A stretch of 64,000 nucleotides of DNA from Flavobacterium luteolum (GTDB taxonomy: Bacteria; Bacteroidota; Bacteroidia; Flavobacteriales; Flavobacteriaceae), in assembly GCF_027111275.1 (NCBI RefSeq), contig NZ_CP114286.1, positions 2,294,001-2,358,000 of the forward strand, in the 5' to 3' direction. This document shows, piece by piece, positions 19,614 through 28,200 of this stretch. The translations under genes were made by a program, and so were the position numbers. The notes beneath the pieces are model-generated. The model was not told the DNA's origin and did not search any database. It worked only from the letters and a program-made list of their open reading frames with translations. Position 1 is the first letter of the stretch; every line of letters begins with the position of its first letter.

Positions 19614-19647
19614 AAACCCGACAGGTTTTTAAAAACCTGTCGGGTTT
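19614..19647. terminator. Bidirectional terminator between dioxygenase and phosphodiesterase genes
   Basis: AAACCCGACAGGTTTTT and its reverse complement form a near-perfect 17-bp stem with T-rich flanks on both strands, between two convergent genes. Confidence 0.85.
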
Positions 19648-19696
19648 AATTATGTTTTGTATTTAGAAATTAAAATTAATTCTTTTAATCCCTTTA

Positions 19697-19714
19697 TCCC
19701 GATAGCTATCGGGA
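19697..19714. repeat. Palindrome TCCCGATAGCTATCGGGA, copy 1
   Basis: Perfect 18-bp palindrome, identical to one at 54254-54271 between sucA and sucB. This copy sits 15 bp beyond the end of the phosphodiesterase gene, next to a separate terminator. Confidence 0.8.
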
Positions 19715-19728
19715 GTGGCAAAATAAAA

Positions 19729-20685
19729 CTACAATTCAAACTTTTTCCCCTGTTCAGGATAGATAATCTTCAATCCTAAATCATTTTGAGCTTTTAACTG
19801 CTGTTTAATTTTTGCAATATTCTTTGCAGGCGGTTTCAAATGTGTGATAATAATTTTAAAGTTTTCAAGAGAACCTTTTCCAGCTAAATCTTCTAGAGCA
19901 TGAAGTTCTTTAAGTAAATAATTTGGAGTCAAATGACCAAACAAGAATTTATCTGGCTGTTCATTTGGAAACGAAACTTCAATAAAAATTCCTTTCAATT
20001 GTTTGGCTTTAACCAATGGAGCAACAGCTGTCCATAAATCACGAAGATTATTGCTTTTTTCTACTTCATCTGGTCCTGTGTCTCCTAAATATAAGGCATA
20101 GTCATTTTCGCTTTTAATTAAGAAAGCAGTACTCTCAAAAGGATTAACATGGCTAAGGGAAAAAGCTTTAACTGTCATTTTGGTACTCGTCAAAGAAGTT
20201 TCTTCTCCCAAATTTAAAGTCTGAAAATGGTATTTTTTTAGAGGAAACCCTGGCCCTACGTCTCCAAAATTAGCCCAAGTTTGATCGTTGAAATAATGGT
20301 TTTCCATCATTTCCATGCATTTATTTGTAGCATAAACTGTTTTAGAAGAATCGGCAGGAGAATTAATAATCAAACCCGAAACATGATCTAAATGTGCGTG
20401 CGAAATCAAATATCCTTTGATGTATTTTCGTAAAACTTCACTTGTAGAAACTTTAAAAGTTTTCTTTTCAATAGCTTTTTCGATTCCCGCGTTTACGGTT
20501 CCAGCGTCAAGACAAATATAATCGGTTGTATTTGATGGGGCGATTAAATAAGCTGAAAGATTTTTTTCGTCAATACCGCCCATTACGCCTAACGAAACTA
20601 CAGAAAAAGAACCTTTTTCTTTTTGAGAAAATATATTTGTTGAGACTAAAAGAAAACAAAGCAGAAGCCTACAATAATGAGTCAT
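19729..20685 (-). CDS. Class II 3',5'-cyclic-nucleotide phosphodiesterase (metallo-beta-lactamase fold)
   Basis: 318 residues from the chosen ATG at 20685; an ATG at 20715 would add ten residues (MKFAVLKIKN) ahead of the signal peptide and is less likely. The signal peptide reads LLLCFLLVSTNIFSQKEK. The metal-binding motif is HAHLDHVSG, and the class II phosphodiesterase features follow: MENHYFNDQTWANFG, the ALYLGDTGPDEVE segment and the conserved IFIEVSFPNEQPDKFLFGHL. Known members (yeast PDE1, Vibrio CpdP) hydrolyse cAMP and cGMP; bacterial ones can be periplasmic, as predicted here. It is convergent with the dioxygenase and divergent from the aldehyde dehydrogenase. An alternative reading as a general metallo-hydrolase is possible but less specific. 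Confidence 0.88.
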   Translation of the reverse strand: MTHYCRLLLCFLLVSTNIFSQKEKGSFSVVSLGVMGGIDEKNLSAYLIAPSNTTDYICLDAGTVNAGIEKAIEKKTFKVSTSEVLRKYIKGYLISHAHLDHVSGLIINSPADSSKTVYATNKCMEMMENHYFNDQTWANFGDVGPGFPLKKYHFQTLNLGEETSLTSTKMTVKAFSLSHVNPFESTAFLIKSENDYALYLGDTGPDEVEKSNNLRDLWTAVAPLVKAKQLKGIFIEVSFPNEQPDKFLFGHLTPNYLLKELHALEDLAGKGSLENFKIIITHLKPPAKNIAKIKQQLKAQNDLGLKIIYPEQGKKFEL

Positions 20686-20865
20686 ATTTTTAATTTTAAG
20701 TACTGCAAATTTCATTAAATAAATTCAATATTGAGGTTTCGTTTCTGTTAATACTATAAAATAAGCTTAAATTTACGTTCATTTATGAATTAACTTCAAT
20801 CAAAAATTAATTCTAAAACAATATCTTTACATAAAAACATAACAATTTTAACTAAAAAAGTTACA

Positions 20866-22419
20866 ATGACAACAATAGCATCGCAATTTGGAATGAAGGA
20901 AGCTCTTGATAAATTGGGCATCAAGACAGTAAATGAAGGAACATCAACAGGAATTAATAATTTTTCTTCTGGAGAAATTTTGGAAAGTTATTCGCCAGTT
21001 GATGGAAAATTAATTGCTTCGGTAAAAATGTCAACGGCAGCAGATTACGAAAAAGCAATTCAAACCGCAGCAGAAGCTTTTAAAACCTTTCGGTTAATTC
21101 CTGCTCCACAGCGTGGTGAAATTGTGCGTCAGTTTGGAGAAAAATTGAGACAAAATAAAGAAGCTCTTGGTAAATTGGTTTCTTACGAAATGGGGAAATC
21201 ATTGCAAGAAGGATATGGTGAAGTTCAGGAAATGATTGATATCTGTGATTTTGCAGTTGGTTTATCACGCCAACTTCACGGATTAACAATGCATTCTGAA
21301 AGACCAGGGCATAGAATGTACGAACAATATCATCCGTTAGGAATTGTAGGAATCATTTCGGCATTTAATTTTCCAGTTGCGGTTTGGTCTTGGAACACAG
21401 CTTTAGCGTGGATTTCTGGTGATGTCTGTGTTTGGAAACCTTCTGAGAAAACACCTCTTTGTGGTATTGCCTGTCAAAATATAATAGCTCAAGTTATAAA
21501 AGAAAACAATCTTCCAGAAGGAATTTCGTGTTTAATAAACGGAGATTATAAAATAGGAGAATTGTTGACTGCAGATACTCGCATTCCACTTATTTCGGCA
21601 ACAGGATCAACTAGAATGGGAAAAATTGTAGCGCAAACTGTTGCAGGAAGATTAGGGAAATCATTGTTAGAGTTAGGAGGAAATAATGCCATTATTGTTA
21701 CTCCAGATGCTGATATTAAAATGACTGTTATTGGTGCTGTTTTTGGCGCTGTTGGAACTGCTGGACAAAGATGTACTTCCACTAGAAGATTGATTATTCA
21801 CGAAAGTATTTATGATAAAGTAAAAGATGCCTTGGTTGCAGCTTACAAACAATTAAGAATCGGAAATCCGCTTGACGAAAAGAATCATGTTGGACCGCTA
21901 ATTGATACTCATGCTGTAGAAATGTATGCAGCAGCATTAAATAAAGTAGTTGCAGAAGGTGGAAAAATCCTTGTGGAAGGAGGAGTATTGTCTGGTGAAG
22001 GTTATGAAAGCGGCTGTTATGTAAAACCAGCAATTGCCGAAGCTGAAAATTCGTTTGAAATCGTACAGCATGAAACTTTTGCACCAGTTTTATATTTAAT
22101 TAAATATTCTGGTGAAGTAGAAAATGCCATAGAAATTCAAAATGGTGTTGCACAAGGATTATCTTCTGCAATTATGACGAATAACTTACGTGAAGCCGAA
22201 AGATTTTTATCTGCAACAGGTTCTGACTGTGGAATAGCAAACGTAAACATAGGAACTTCTGGGGCTGAAATTGGAGGTGCTTTTGGAGGTGAAAAAGAAA
22301 CCGGAGGAGGGCGTGAGTCAGGATCTGATGCGTGGAAAATTTACATGAGACGTCAAACGAATACAATCAACTATACAACAAATCTTCCGTTGGCACAGGG
22401 GATTAAATTTGATTTGTAA
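20866..22419 (+). CDS. Aldehyde dehydrogenase, ALDH7 type (aminoadipate-semialdehyde / piperideine-6-carboxylate dehydrogenase)
   Basis: 517 residues, soluble, NAD(P)-dependent. The catalytic cysteine is Cys303 (GTAGQRCTSTRR) and the general base is Glu269 (LLELGGNNAI). The Rossmann substrate phrase ISAFNFPVAVWSWNTALA, ATGSTRMGKIVAQ and the end EIGGAFGGEKETGGGRESGSDAWK are those of the ALDH7/AmaB group, which oxidises alpha-aminoadipic semialdehyde in lysine breakdown. Other aldehydes cannot be excluded; the neighbouring 3-hydroxyanthranilate dioxygenase raises the option of a semialdehyde from the kynurenine route, but those enzymes belong to a different ALDH family. Single gene with its own terminator. 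Confidence 0.9.
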   Translation: MTTIASQFGMKEALDKLGIKTVNEGTSTGINNFSSGEILESYSPVDGKLIASVKMSTAADYEKAIQTAAEAFKTFRLIPAPQRGEIVRQFGEKLRQNKEALGKLVSYEMGKSLQEGYGEVQEMIDICDFAVGLSRQLHGLTMHSERPGHRMYEQYHPLGIVGIISAFNFPVAVWSWNTALAWISGDVCVWKPSEKTPLCGIACQNIIAQVIKENNLPEGISCLINGDYKIGELLTADTRIPLISATGSTRMGKIVAQTVAGRLGKSLLELGGNNAIIVTPDADIKMTVIGAVFGAVGTAGQRCTSTRRLIIHESIYDKVKDALVAAYKQLRIGNPLDEKNHVGPLIDTHAVEMYAAALNKVVAEGGKILVEGGVLSGEGYESGCYVKPAIAEAENSFEIVQHETFAPVLYLIKYSGEVENAIEIQNGVAQGLSSAIMTNNLREAERFLSATGSDCGIANVNIGTSGAEIGGAFGGEKETGGGRESGSDAWKIYMRRQTNTINYTTNLPLAQGIKFDL

Positions 22420-22437
22420 TTCATAATATTTGAAATT

Positions 22438-22468
22438 AAAAAAGGCTTCCAATTTTGGAAGCCTTTTT
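22438..22468. terminator. Bidirectional terminator between ALDH and pectate lyase genes
   Basis: GGCTTCCAA and TTGGAAGCC arms with A/T tracts on both sides, between two convergent genes. Confidence 0.9.
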
Positions 22469-22483
22469 AAGTTAAGTTAGTTT

Positions 22484-25336
22484 TTATTTTTTAATTAGTG
22501 TTTGGTTAAATGATCCATCGACAGTATAAATTTTGGCTAGGTAAGTGCCAGGAATTAAACTGCTTGTATCAATACTTTGAGAGTTCCCAGAATTAATCAT
22601 TAGATTTCCAGATATATTATAGATAAGTACTTTTTGTACTTTTTGTTCAGGATCTGCTAAATATAAAGTGCTTGAAACAGGATTAGGGTATAAAACTATT
22701 TTTGTTGACTCAGTAGTTATTGCTGAATCTGCAACTGCAGCCGTTTTTAGTGTGCCTCCACCATAAACTGTGCTTATATAGAATAGATTGGCAACAGAAT
22801 TTTTAGTGATAGAGTGAGAACCTGCGGCAACAGAAACTGTTACAATACCAGCAGATGCAGTATAAGAAACATTGTCTACTTTAATGCTTCCTGTAAAAGT
22901 TGAATCAAAAACCAAAGTCAAAGTTGATGCACTCGTTGTGGTATAGGTTATTGATGTGCTTGATTCTATTTTAAGACGTTCAGTAAGTGTTAAGCCGTTA
23001 TAAGTTACAGAACCTGGAGTTGAATTCATATTTCCTGTAATAGAGTAGAATGTACTTGTTTTACCAGATGTTGTAAAATTATGTAATTCAGATCCTCCAC
23101 CAGAACCTGTAGTAACTGTTATTGTTCCCGATGCCGATACTGGTGTTCCAGCTGTTCCTGAAGTGGTTACCGTATAAGAAACATTTGCAGTTGGAGTTCC
23201 AGTAATAGTTATCGTTTTTGCAGTTGCATTTTTTACAAAAGACAATCCAGAAGCTGGTAATCCAGTTACAGATGCGTCTGTAGCATTTCCGCCCCAAGTA
23301 AATACAATTGAAGCAATAGCAGTTCCAGAAGAAACGGTTTGGCTGTTATTGCCAGATGAAGTTAATGTTTGTGTTCCAGCTGGAGTTACTGTTACAGTTC
23401 CAGAACCAGTAGCTGGGGAACCACTAGTTCCAGAAGTTGCAATTGAGTACGAAACTGTTGCAGTTGGCGTACCAGAAATAGTTATCGTTTTAGCTGTAGT
23501 ATTTTTTACAAAAGTCAGTCCAGAAGCAGGCAATCCAGTTACAGTTGCATCAGTTGCATCTCCTCCCCATGTAAATACAATTGAAGAAATTGCTGTTCCG
23601 CTTACAACTGTTTGATTGTTGTTTGAAGCAGAAGTTAAAGTTAAAGTCTGTGTTCCAGCGGGCGGATTCCCTTCTCCTTGTACAGCAACTAATGTTCCAG
23701 TATAATTTGTAAGTGCTGTTTTTAATGCTGTAATAACTAAAGAAGAAGTATCATCTGTTGCATTATTAAACGTCCATTTTAAATCTCCTCCAGAAACGCG
23801 TCCTGCATATTGAGTTGTTTTTGTTTTTGCCGCAGCAGGAGTATCAATTGTTAAATTTTTCACATACAAATTTGCATCTGTATCGAAGTTGTTATAGACA
23901 TTAGCACCCGATTTCGATTTTACAGAACTGCTTACCACTTCGCCTCTTGTTGCGGCTACGTAAGCATCAAAATCGGTTGTAGAGCTTATTTTTCCAGAGA
24001 TATTATACAGCGGATTAGGATCATTATAAGCTACGAAACGCATATTGTTTGTTCCGTTAGAAGCATCAAAAGTATTATTGAATGCTTTAATGCTTCCTCC
24101 AGCTTCGCCAGAAAATGTTCCCATTGTTCCTGCATTATTCACTTGATTAGCTTCGTCCCAAATGTCAGAACCTTGAAGAGAAGTTAACATTGGATGTTTA
24201 CTATTTCTATAATAGTTTCCTTCAACAAAAAGTGAAGATCCCATAGTTGAACCTGCTCCATATTTTGAAACTCCGTCATAATAGTTGTTGTAAATGTGAG
24301 CTGAATAATAGCGCACGCGAGGATGACGAGAATCTGAGTGATCGAACCAGTTGTGGTGGTAAGTAACATACAATCCAGAAGTTGTCCCTTCACTTAAACC
24401 TAAAAGACTCGCTTTTCCATTATCCCAAAAGTGGTTGTAAGACATCGTAATGTAAGTCGAAGTTTTATTGTCTAATGCTCCGTCACCTTTTATTTGGTCA
24501 GCATCACTTCCTGCATTTCCGTAGAATAAGTCGCAGTTGTGAACCCAAACGTGGTCGTTGTCCTGTTGCATTCCTACGTTATCACCTGCAGTACTATCAC
24601 AGTTCATAAATCCAAGATTGCTTACTTCGATGTTTGAAGCCGATTTTAATCGAACTCCCCATCCATTTGCAACAGTGTCGTCTCCAACACCTTCAATGGT
24701 AACATAACTCGAAGCATTATTTGCATTTTCAATAACAACATCACCACCTTCCATAACGGTCATGTCAGTTATATTTCCAATTAAGCGAATAATAAACGGA
24801 CGTGTATCTTTTCCTTTTTTGATAGCATAAAGAATATTTTGTAGGCCAATACATGGATTTGCACTTGCACCTGTAATATTCATTGAAATGGTGTTTTTCG
24901 TGTTTTGGGTAATGTACAGAATTACGGCATTGTCTTTCGGAGTTCCGTCTGCTTTATATCCTCCAGGAACACGACCGCCTTCAAATGCAAATCCATTTCT
25001 GTCTTGTGCGCTTACAGTTAGACTGCCAGTTGTAGCTCCTGTTCCTTCTGTGCCATTCACTACAGGTTTTACCTTTACTGTGTATGTTCCGGCTTTAAGG
25101 CCAGGAATGTCAGCTCGAAAGTAAGATCCATAACTTCTAATAAGCTGGTCGTCTATTTTTTTGTCTGTAAATCCATTACCAGTATAATAGACATTGTACG
25201 TTTGGGCACCGCTGACAGGCTGCCATTTTACAAAAGCGGATTCCAGCCAGCCAGAAGCTTCGTTAATTTGGATAGTTTGGGCCCATAATTGAACTGTCAT
25301 AAGAAAGACAGCCATGAAAAGTAGGTTTTTTTTCAT
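22484..25336 (-). CDS. Secreted pectate lyase (PL1) with repeat domains and T9SS sorting domain
   Basis: 950 residues. Order: signal peptide (LLFMAVFLMTVQLWAQ); a fibronectin-III-like module (about 20-115, SAFVKWQPVSGAQTYNVYYTG); a right-handed beta-helix polysaccharide lyase family 1 domain (about 120-540) with NIEVSNLGFMNC, DHVWVHNCDLFYG, the DADQIKGDG calcium region, and the catalytic arginine segment SDSRHPRVRYYSAHIYNNYYDG; two tandem units of about 90 residues (about 555-745, each with FTWGG-ATDA-VTGLPASGL); a beta-sandwich of unknown type (about 750-870, possibly sugar-binding); and a C-terminal type IX secretion sorting domain (VLYPNPVSSTLYLAD ... LIPGTYLAKIYT ... LIKK). It should cleave polygalacturonate outside the cell. 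There are no pectin transporter genes beside it. Monocistronic. Confidence 0.95.
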   Translation of the reverse strand: MKKNLLFMAVFLMTVQLWAQTIQINEASGWLESAFVKWQPVSGAQTYNVYYTGNGFTDKKIDDQLIRSYGSYFRADIPGLKAGTYTVKVKPVVNGTEGTGATTGSLTVSAQDRNGFAFEGGRVPGGYKADGTPKDNAVILYITQNTKNTISMNITGASANPCIGLQNILYAIKKGKDTRPFIIRLIGNITDMTVMEGGDVVIENANNASSYVTIEGVGDDTVANGWGVRLKSASNIEVSNLGFMNCDSTAGDNVGMQQDNDHVWVHNCDLFYGNAGSDADQIKGDGALDNKTSTYITMSYNHFWDNGKASLLGLSEGTTSGLYVTYHHNWFDHSDSRHPRVRYYSAHIYNNYYDGVSKYGAGSTMGSSLFVEGNYYRNSKHPMLTSLQGSDIWDEANQVNNAGTMGTFSGEAGGSIKAFNNTFDASNGTNNMRFVAYNDPNPLYNISGKISSTTDFDAYVAATRGEVVSSSVKSKSGANVYNNFDTDANLYVKNLTIDTPAAAKTKTTQYAGRVSGGDLKWTFNNATDDTSSLVITALKTALTNYTGTLVAVQGEGNPPAGTQTLTLTSASNNNQTVVSGTAISSIVFTWGGDATDATVTGLPASGLTFVKNTTAKTITISGTPTATVSYSIATSGTSGSPATGSGTVTVTPAGTQTLTSSGNNSQTVSSGTAIASIVFTWGGNATDASVTGLPASGLSFVKNATAKTITITGTPTANVSYTVTTSGTAGTPVSASGTITVTTGSGGGSELHNFTTSGKTSTFYSITGNMNSTPGSVTYNGLTLTERLKIESSTSITYTTTSASTLTLVFDSTFTGSIKVDNVSYTASAGIVTVSVAAGSHSITKNSVANLFYISTVYGGGTLKTAAVADSAITTESTKIVLYPNPVSSTLYLADPEQKVQKVLIYNISGNLMINSGNSQSIDTSSLIPGTYLAKIYTVDGSFNQTLIKK
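23110..23655 (-). repeat. Two tandem approximately 270-bp coding repeats in the pectate lyase
   Basis: Two adjacent units (about 23380-23655 and 23110-23379) encode near-identical Ig-like domains of about 90 residues, sharing VSGTAI-SIVFTWGG, VTGLPASGL and TAKTITI-GTPTA. The similarity is strong at DNA level, indicating a recent duplication that can expand or contract by recombination. Confidence 0.85.
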
Positions 25337-25367
25337 AAGGTTTGTTTAAGATAGTTAATAAAAAAAG

Positions 25368-25416
25368 CAAGTGGTTTTACTTCCGATTCCAAGTGGTTTA
25401 ATTGTAATCGATTACA
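25368..25416 (-). promoter_or_regulatory. Putative operators upstream of pectate lyase
   Basis: CAAGTGGTTT occurs twice (25368-25377 and 25390-25399), in phase at 22 bp, two helical turns. Next to them is the perfect 14-bp palindrome TGTAATCGATTACA (25403-25416), of the form bound by LacI- or GntR-type repressors. All lie 30-80 nt before the pectate lyase ATG. Confidence 0.5.
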
Positions 25417-25759
25417 CAAAATTATATATTAATTTTTAATACGATAATTTTTTTGCTAAAAAAAAGAAGATACTTGAAATAGTTAGCTTTTAAAGTGATA
25501 AAAATGTAATAAATTGCATTAATTGTAATTTATTGCACCTCGCGTGTCGAGTACGGAAAGCCGTATTTTTCTTGCTTTTTTAAATTTTAAAGCGTTAAAC
25601 AAAAGGAATAAAAAGGGACTGTAATTTTTTTTATTACATAAATTACATTTCACTTTTTTGTAGGAAATAGATTATTTTGTGTTTTGGGTAATAGATTATT
25701 CTTAGAAGATTAATTAGAATATCGACTTGGTATTCAAAATTTAATCTATAGCAATAAAA

Positions 25760-25792
25760 AAAGCCCTTTTGATTTTACTCAAAAGGGCTGTA
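25760..25792 (-). terminator. Terminator after the Bax-inhibitor-1 family gene
   Basis: AGCCCTTTT and AAAAGGGCT arms around an 10-nt loop with T residues on the minus-strand side, 20 bp after the stop. Confidence 0.85.
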
Positions 25793-25810
25793 ATTTTTAT
25801 TTTTAAACTA

Positions 25811-26581
25811 TTAGTCTTTACTAGAAAGTTTTAATAAAAGTCTTAAGAATTCGATATATAACCAAACCAATGTAATCATTAATCCCATTGCACCAAACCA
25901 TTCCATATATTTTGGCATTTTTTCTCTGGCTCCCTTTTCAATTAAATCAAAATCTAAGAAAAGGTTGAGCGCAGCTATAATAATCACAAAAACGCTAATA
26001 CCAATACTCATCATAGAATTTCCGTAATGAACAGGTGTCCAGCTAGAGAACATTGATACAACCCAAGAAATTAAATAATAAGTTGCAATTGCCAATGTTG
26101 CAGCAACCACTACAGATTTGAACTGCTCAGTAACTTTAACAATTTTAAATTTGTATAAACCAAGGCAGACTAAGAAAGTAACAAGAGTTGCTCCAACTGC
26201 ATTAATTACAATTCCAGGAACTTTTAATTCAAATATTGCAGAAATACCTCCTATAAATAATCCTTCAAATAAAGCATATCCCGGTGCTAGGTAAGGAGAT
26301 AGCTGTGGTTTAAATGAAGAAACTAATACTAAAATGAAACCAACAATTGCACCTCCAATTGTAGGCAGCATTGGGTTTATTCCGTTAAAAGTCATCCACC
26401 ATGTCACCATAGCAGCACCGCATAAAATAAGAAATAAGATTGCTGTTTTGTTGATTGTTCCAGACACCGTCATTTCTTGATTGTAATCAATAATCTGAGC
26501 ATGGTGTACTTCTGTTCTTGGTTCAGCATTTGATGAAAAACGCTTACTGTTTAAAAATGGATTTTTTGAATTAAAGTTCAT
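25811..26581 (-). CDS. Bax inhibitor-1/YccA (TMBIM) family membrane protein
   Basis: 256 residues. A hydrophilic N-terminus of about 45 residues (KNPFLNSKRFSSNAEPRTEV) precedes seven membrane helices; the family phrases are YALFEGLFIGGISAIFEL and the acidic helix LNLFLDFDLIEKGAREKMPKYMEWFGAMGL. Members act as pH-sensitive calcium leak channels (BsYetJ) or modulate FtsH (YccA), so the exact role here is open. Single gene with its own terminator, downstream of the nuo operon terminator. Confidence 0.92.
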   Translation of the reverse strand: MNFNSKNPFLNSKRFSSNAEPRTEVHHAQIIDYNQEMTVSGTINKTAILFLILCGAAMVTWWMTFNGINPMLPTIGGAIVGFILVLVSSFKPQLSPYLAPGYALFEGLFIGGISAIFELKVPGIVINAVGATLVTFLVCLGLYKFKIVKVTEQFKSVVVAATLAIATYYLISWVVSMFSSWTPVHYGNSMMSIGISVFVIIIAALNLFLDFDLIEKGAREKMPKYMEWFGAMGLMITLVWLYIEFLRLLLKLSSKD

Positions 26582-26687
26582 ATTTTAATACATTTAATTG
26601 AACTCAAATATATGGAGATTTTTTGAAGTGCAATTGTTGGATGGAATTTTTTAACATGAATTTCTGTTCTTAATTTAGAGCATAAAA

Positions 26688-26720
26688 AAAATCCATCAAA
26701 TATGTTTTTTGATGGATTTT
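26688..26720 (-). terminator. Terminator of the nuo operon
   Basis: AAAATCCATCAAA and its reverse complement form a 13-bp stem with T-rich tail on the minus strand, 23 bp after nuoN. Confidence 0.85.
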
Positions 26721-26742
26721 GTATTTTAACTAAAGGATTATA

Positions 26743-28134
26743 TTATTTCAATAAATCTAAAACTAATGATGGGAATAAACCTAATGCAATGTTTAGAACA
26801 ATTGATATTACAGCCGTTGCATAAATAAGGAATGGCCTTCCTGTTCTTTCTTCGTTTGGTTCTTTTGAATACATCGCGATGATTAGTTTGAAATAATATC
26901 CAACACTAATAATAGAGTTAATCACGGCAACAATTACTAAACCGATATATCCTGCTTGAATAGTTTGATTGAATAAGAATAACTTAGCAAAGAATCCAGA
27001 GAAAATAGGAATTCCGGCCATTGATAATAATGAAGCGGTAAGGATTGCTGCCAATAACGGATTTGTTTTTCCTAAACCATGGAAATTTGTAATGTCTTCG
27101 TTATCGCGATCTCTGCAAACGTATAAAATAACACTGAAAGCTGCGATTCCAGCTAATGCATAAGCAGTAGTGTAATATAATAAAACTCCTGCTGAAGCTG
27201 AAACCGTTAATAATGTCATTAACATGAAACCAGCATGAGAGATTCCAGAGAAAGCAAGCATACGTTTTACGTTTACTTGTCTTAGCGCCATAATATTACC
27301 AACAGACATTGAAGCAATTGAAATTATAACAACGATCACTTCAAAAGTATGCAATAGGTCTTGATTATCTAGTGAAGAAATGAAATTCATACCAGCAATC
27401 AGTTTAAATAAAGTTGCAATTGCTACAACTTTTGCCAATGTACTCATTAAAGCAGTTGTTAAAGCTGGAGAACCTTCGTATACATCTGGAGCCCAGAAAT
27501 GAAAAGGTACTGCCGCTACTTTAAATAGCATTCCAATAACCATTAAAATCATTCCGATTGGAAACCAGATTGGCAATTCTGCAGATAAAGCACTTTCGTG
27601 AATTTCACTAATGTCAAAACTTCCCATTGCACCGTAAATCAAACAGATTCCGAATAGGATAATTCCTGAAGCAAATGATCCCATTAAGAAGTATTTCATA
27701 CCAGCTTCGTTACTTTTGATATTCAAACGATCACTAGCAGCAAGTACATATAAAGCAATAGATAAAATTTCAATTCCTAAAAAGAACATAGCTAAGTTTC
27801 CAAAAGAAACCATTGCAACAGCTCCAGCTAGTAAAAATATTTTAATGGCAACGTAGTCTGAAATTTTTGCTTGATGATTTTGATAGAAATTATGACTTAA
27901 TGCTACAAGGAAAATCGTCAAAACGATAAACAATGATGAAAAAGCTGTAGAAAACTTGCTTACTGCTATCATATTGTTGTAATAACTTTGTTCTGTTCCA
28001 AATTCGCAATAATTAAGTGCCAACACTCCTAATAAACCTAAAATGGTAATAGGAATAATGGCCTTTCTTAAATTAAGAATTTCAAACAATAGGCAGAAAA
28101 TACCCAATCCTGTTATAGCTATTAATGTATTCAT
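26743..28134 (-). CDS. nuoN: NADH-quinone oxidoreductase subunit N
   Basis: 463 residues, about 14 membrane helices, one of the three antiporter-like proton channels of complex I. The family core is seen in LAMFFLGIEILSIALYVLAAS, the lysine-bearing MKYFLMGSFASGIILFG, FHFWAPDVYEGSPALTTALMSTLAKV and VNVKRMLAFSGISHAGFML. It is last in the nuo operon, 66 bp after nuoM, followed by the operon terminator. Confidence 0.96.
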   Translation of the reverse strand: MNTLIAITGLGIFCLLFEILNLRKAIIPITILGLLGVLALNYCEFGTEQSYYNNMIAVSKFSTAFSSLFIVLTIFLVALSHNFYQNHQAKISDYVAIKIFLLAGAVAMVSFGNLAMFFLGIEILSIALYVLAASDRLNIKSNEAGMKYFLMGSFASGIILFGICLIYGAMGSFDISEIHESALSAELPIWFPIGMILMVIGMLFKVAAVPFHFWAPDVYEGSPALTTALMSTLAKVVAIATLFKLIAGMNFISSLDNQDLLHTFEVIVVIISIASMSVGNIMALRQVNVKRMLAFSGISHAGFMLMTLLTVSASAGVLLYYTTAYALAGIAAFSVILYVCRDRDNEDITNFHGLGKTNPLLAAILTASLLSMAGIPIFSGFFAKLFLFNQTIQAGYIGLVIVAVINSIISVGYYFKLIIAMYSKEPNEERTGRPFLIYATAVISIVLNIALGLFPSLVLDLLK

Positions 28135-28200
28135 TTTTATCTTTTTGATTTAGGATTTCAATTTTTAAATGTAATCCTAATTTATTTTTTGTTTAAAATA

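Larger units (their letters stand above)
25337..25810. other. 474-bp gap upstream of the pectate lyase gene
   Basis: It holds no gene. The pectate-lyase-proximal part has the direct repeats and palindrome listed separately. Further away, two near-symmetric boxes TGTAATAAATTGCA and TGTAATTTATTGCA lie at about 25507-25540, and a direct repeat AATAGATTATT occurs at 25666-25676 and 25690-25700 (24-bp period). A terminator for the Bax-inhibitor gene lies at 25760-25792. The richness in repeats suggests a regulated promoter. Confidence 0.5.

Noticed and set aside
23349..23615. Valine-rich plus-strand open frame
   Set aside because: Antisense to the tandem repeats of the pectate lyase; low-complexity translation and no ribosome site.
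25552..25570. Short hairpin TACGG-AAAG-CCGTA followed by T5
   Set aside because: A 5-bp stem is too weak for a terminator claim and no gene ends there.
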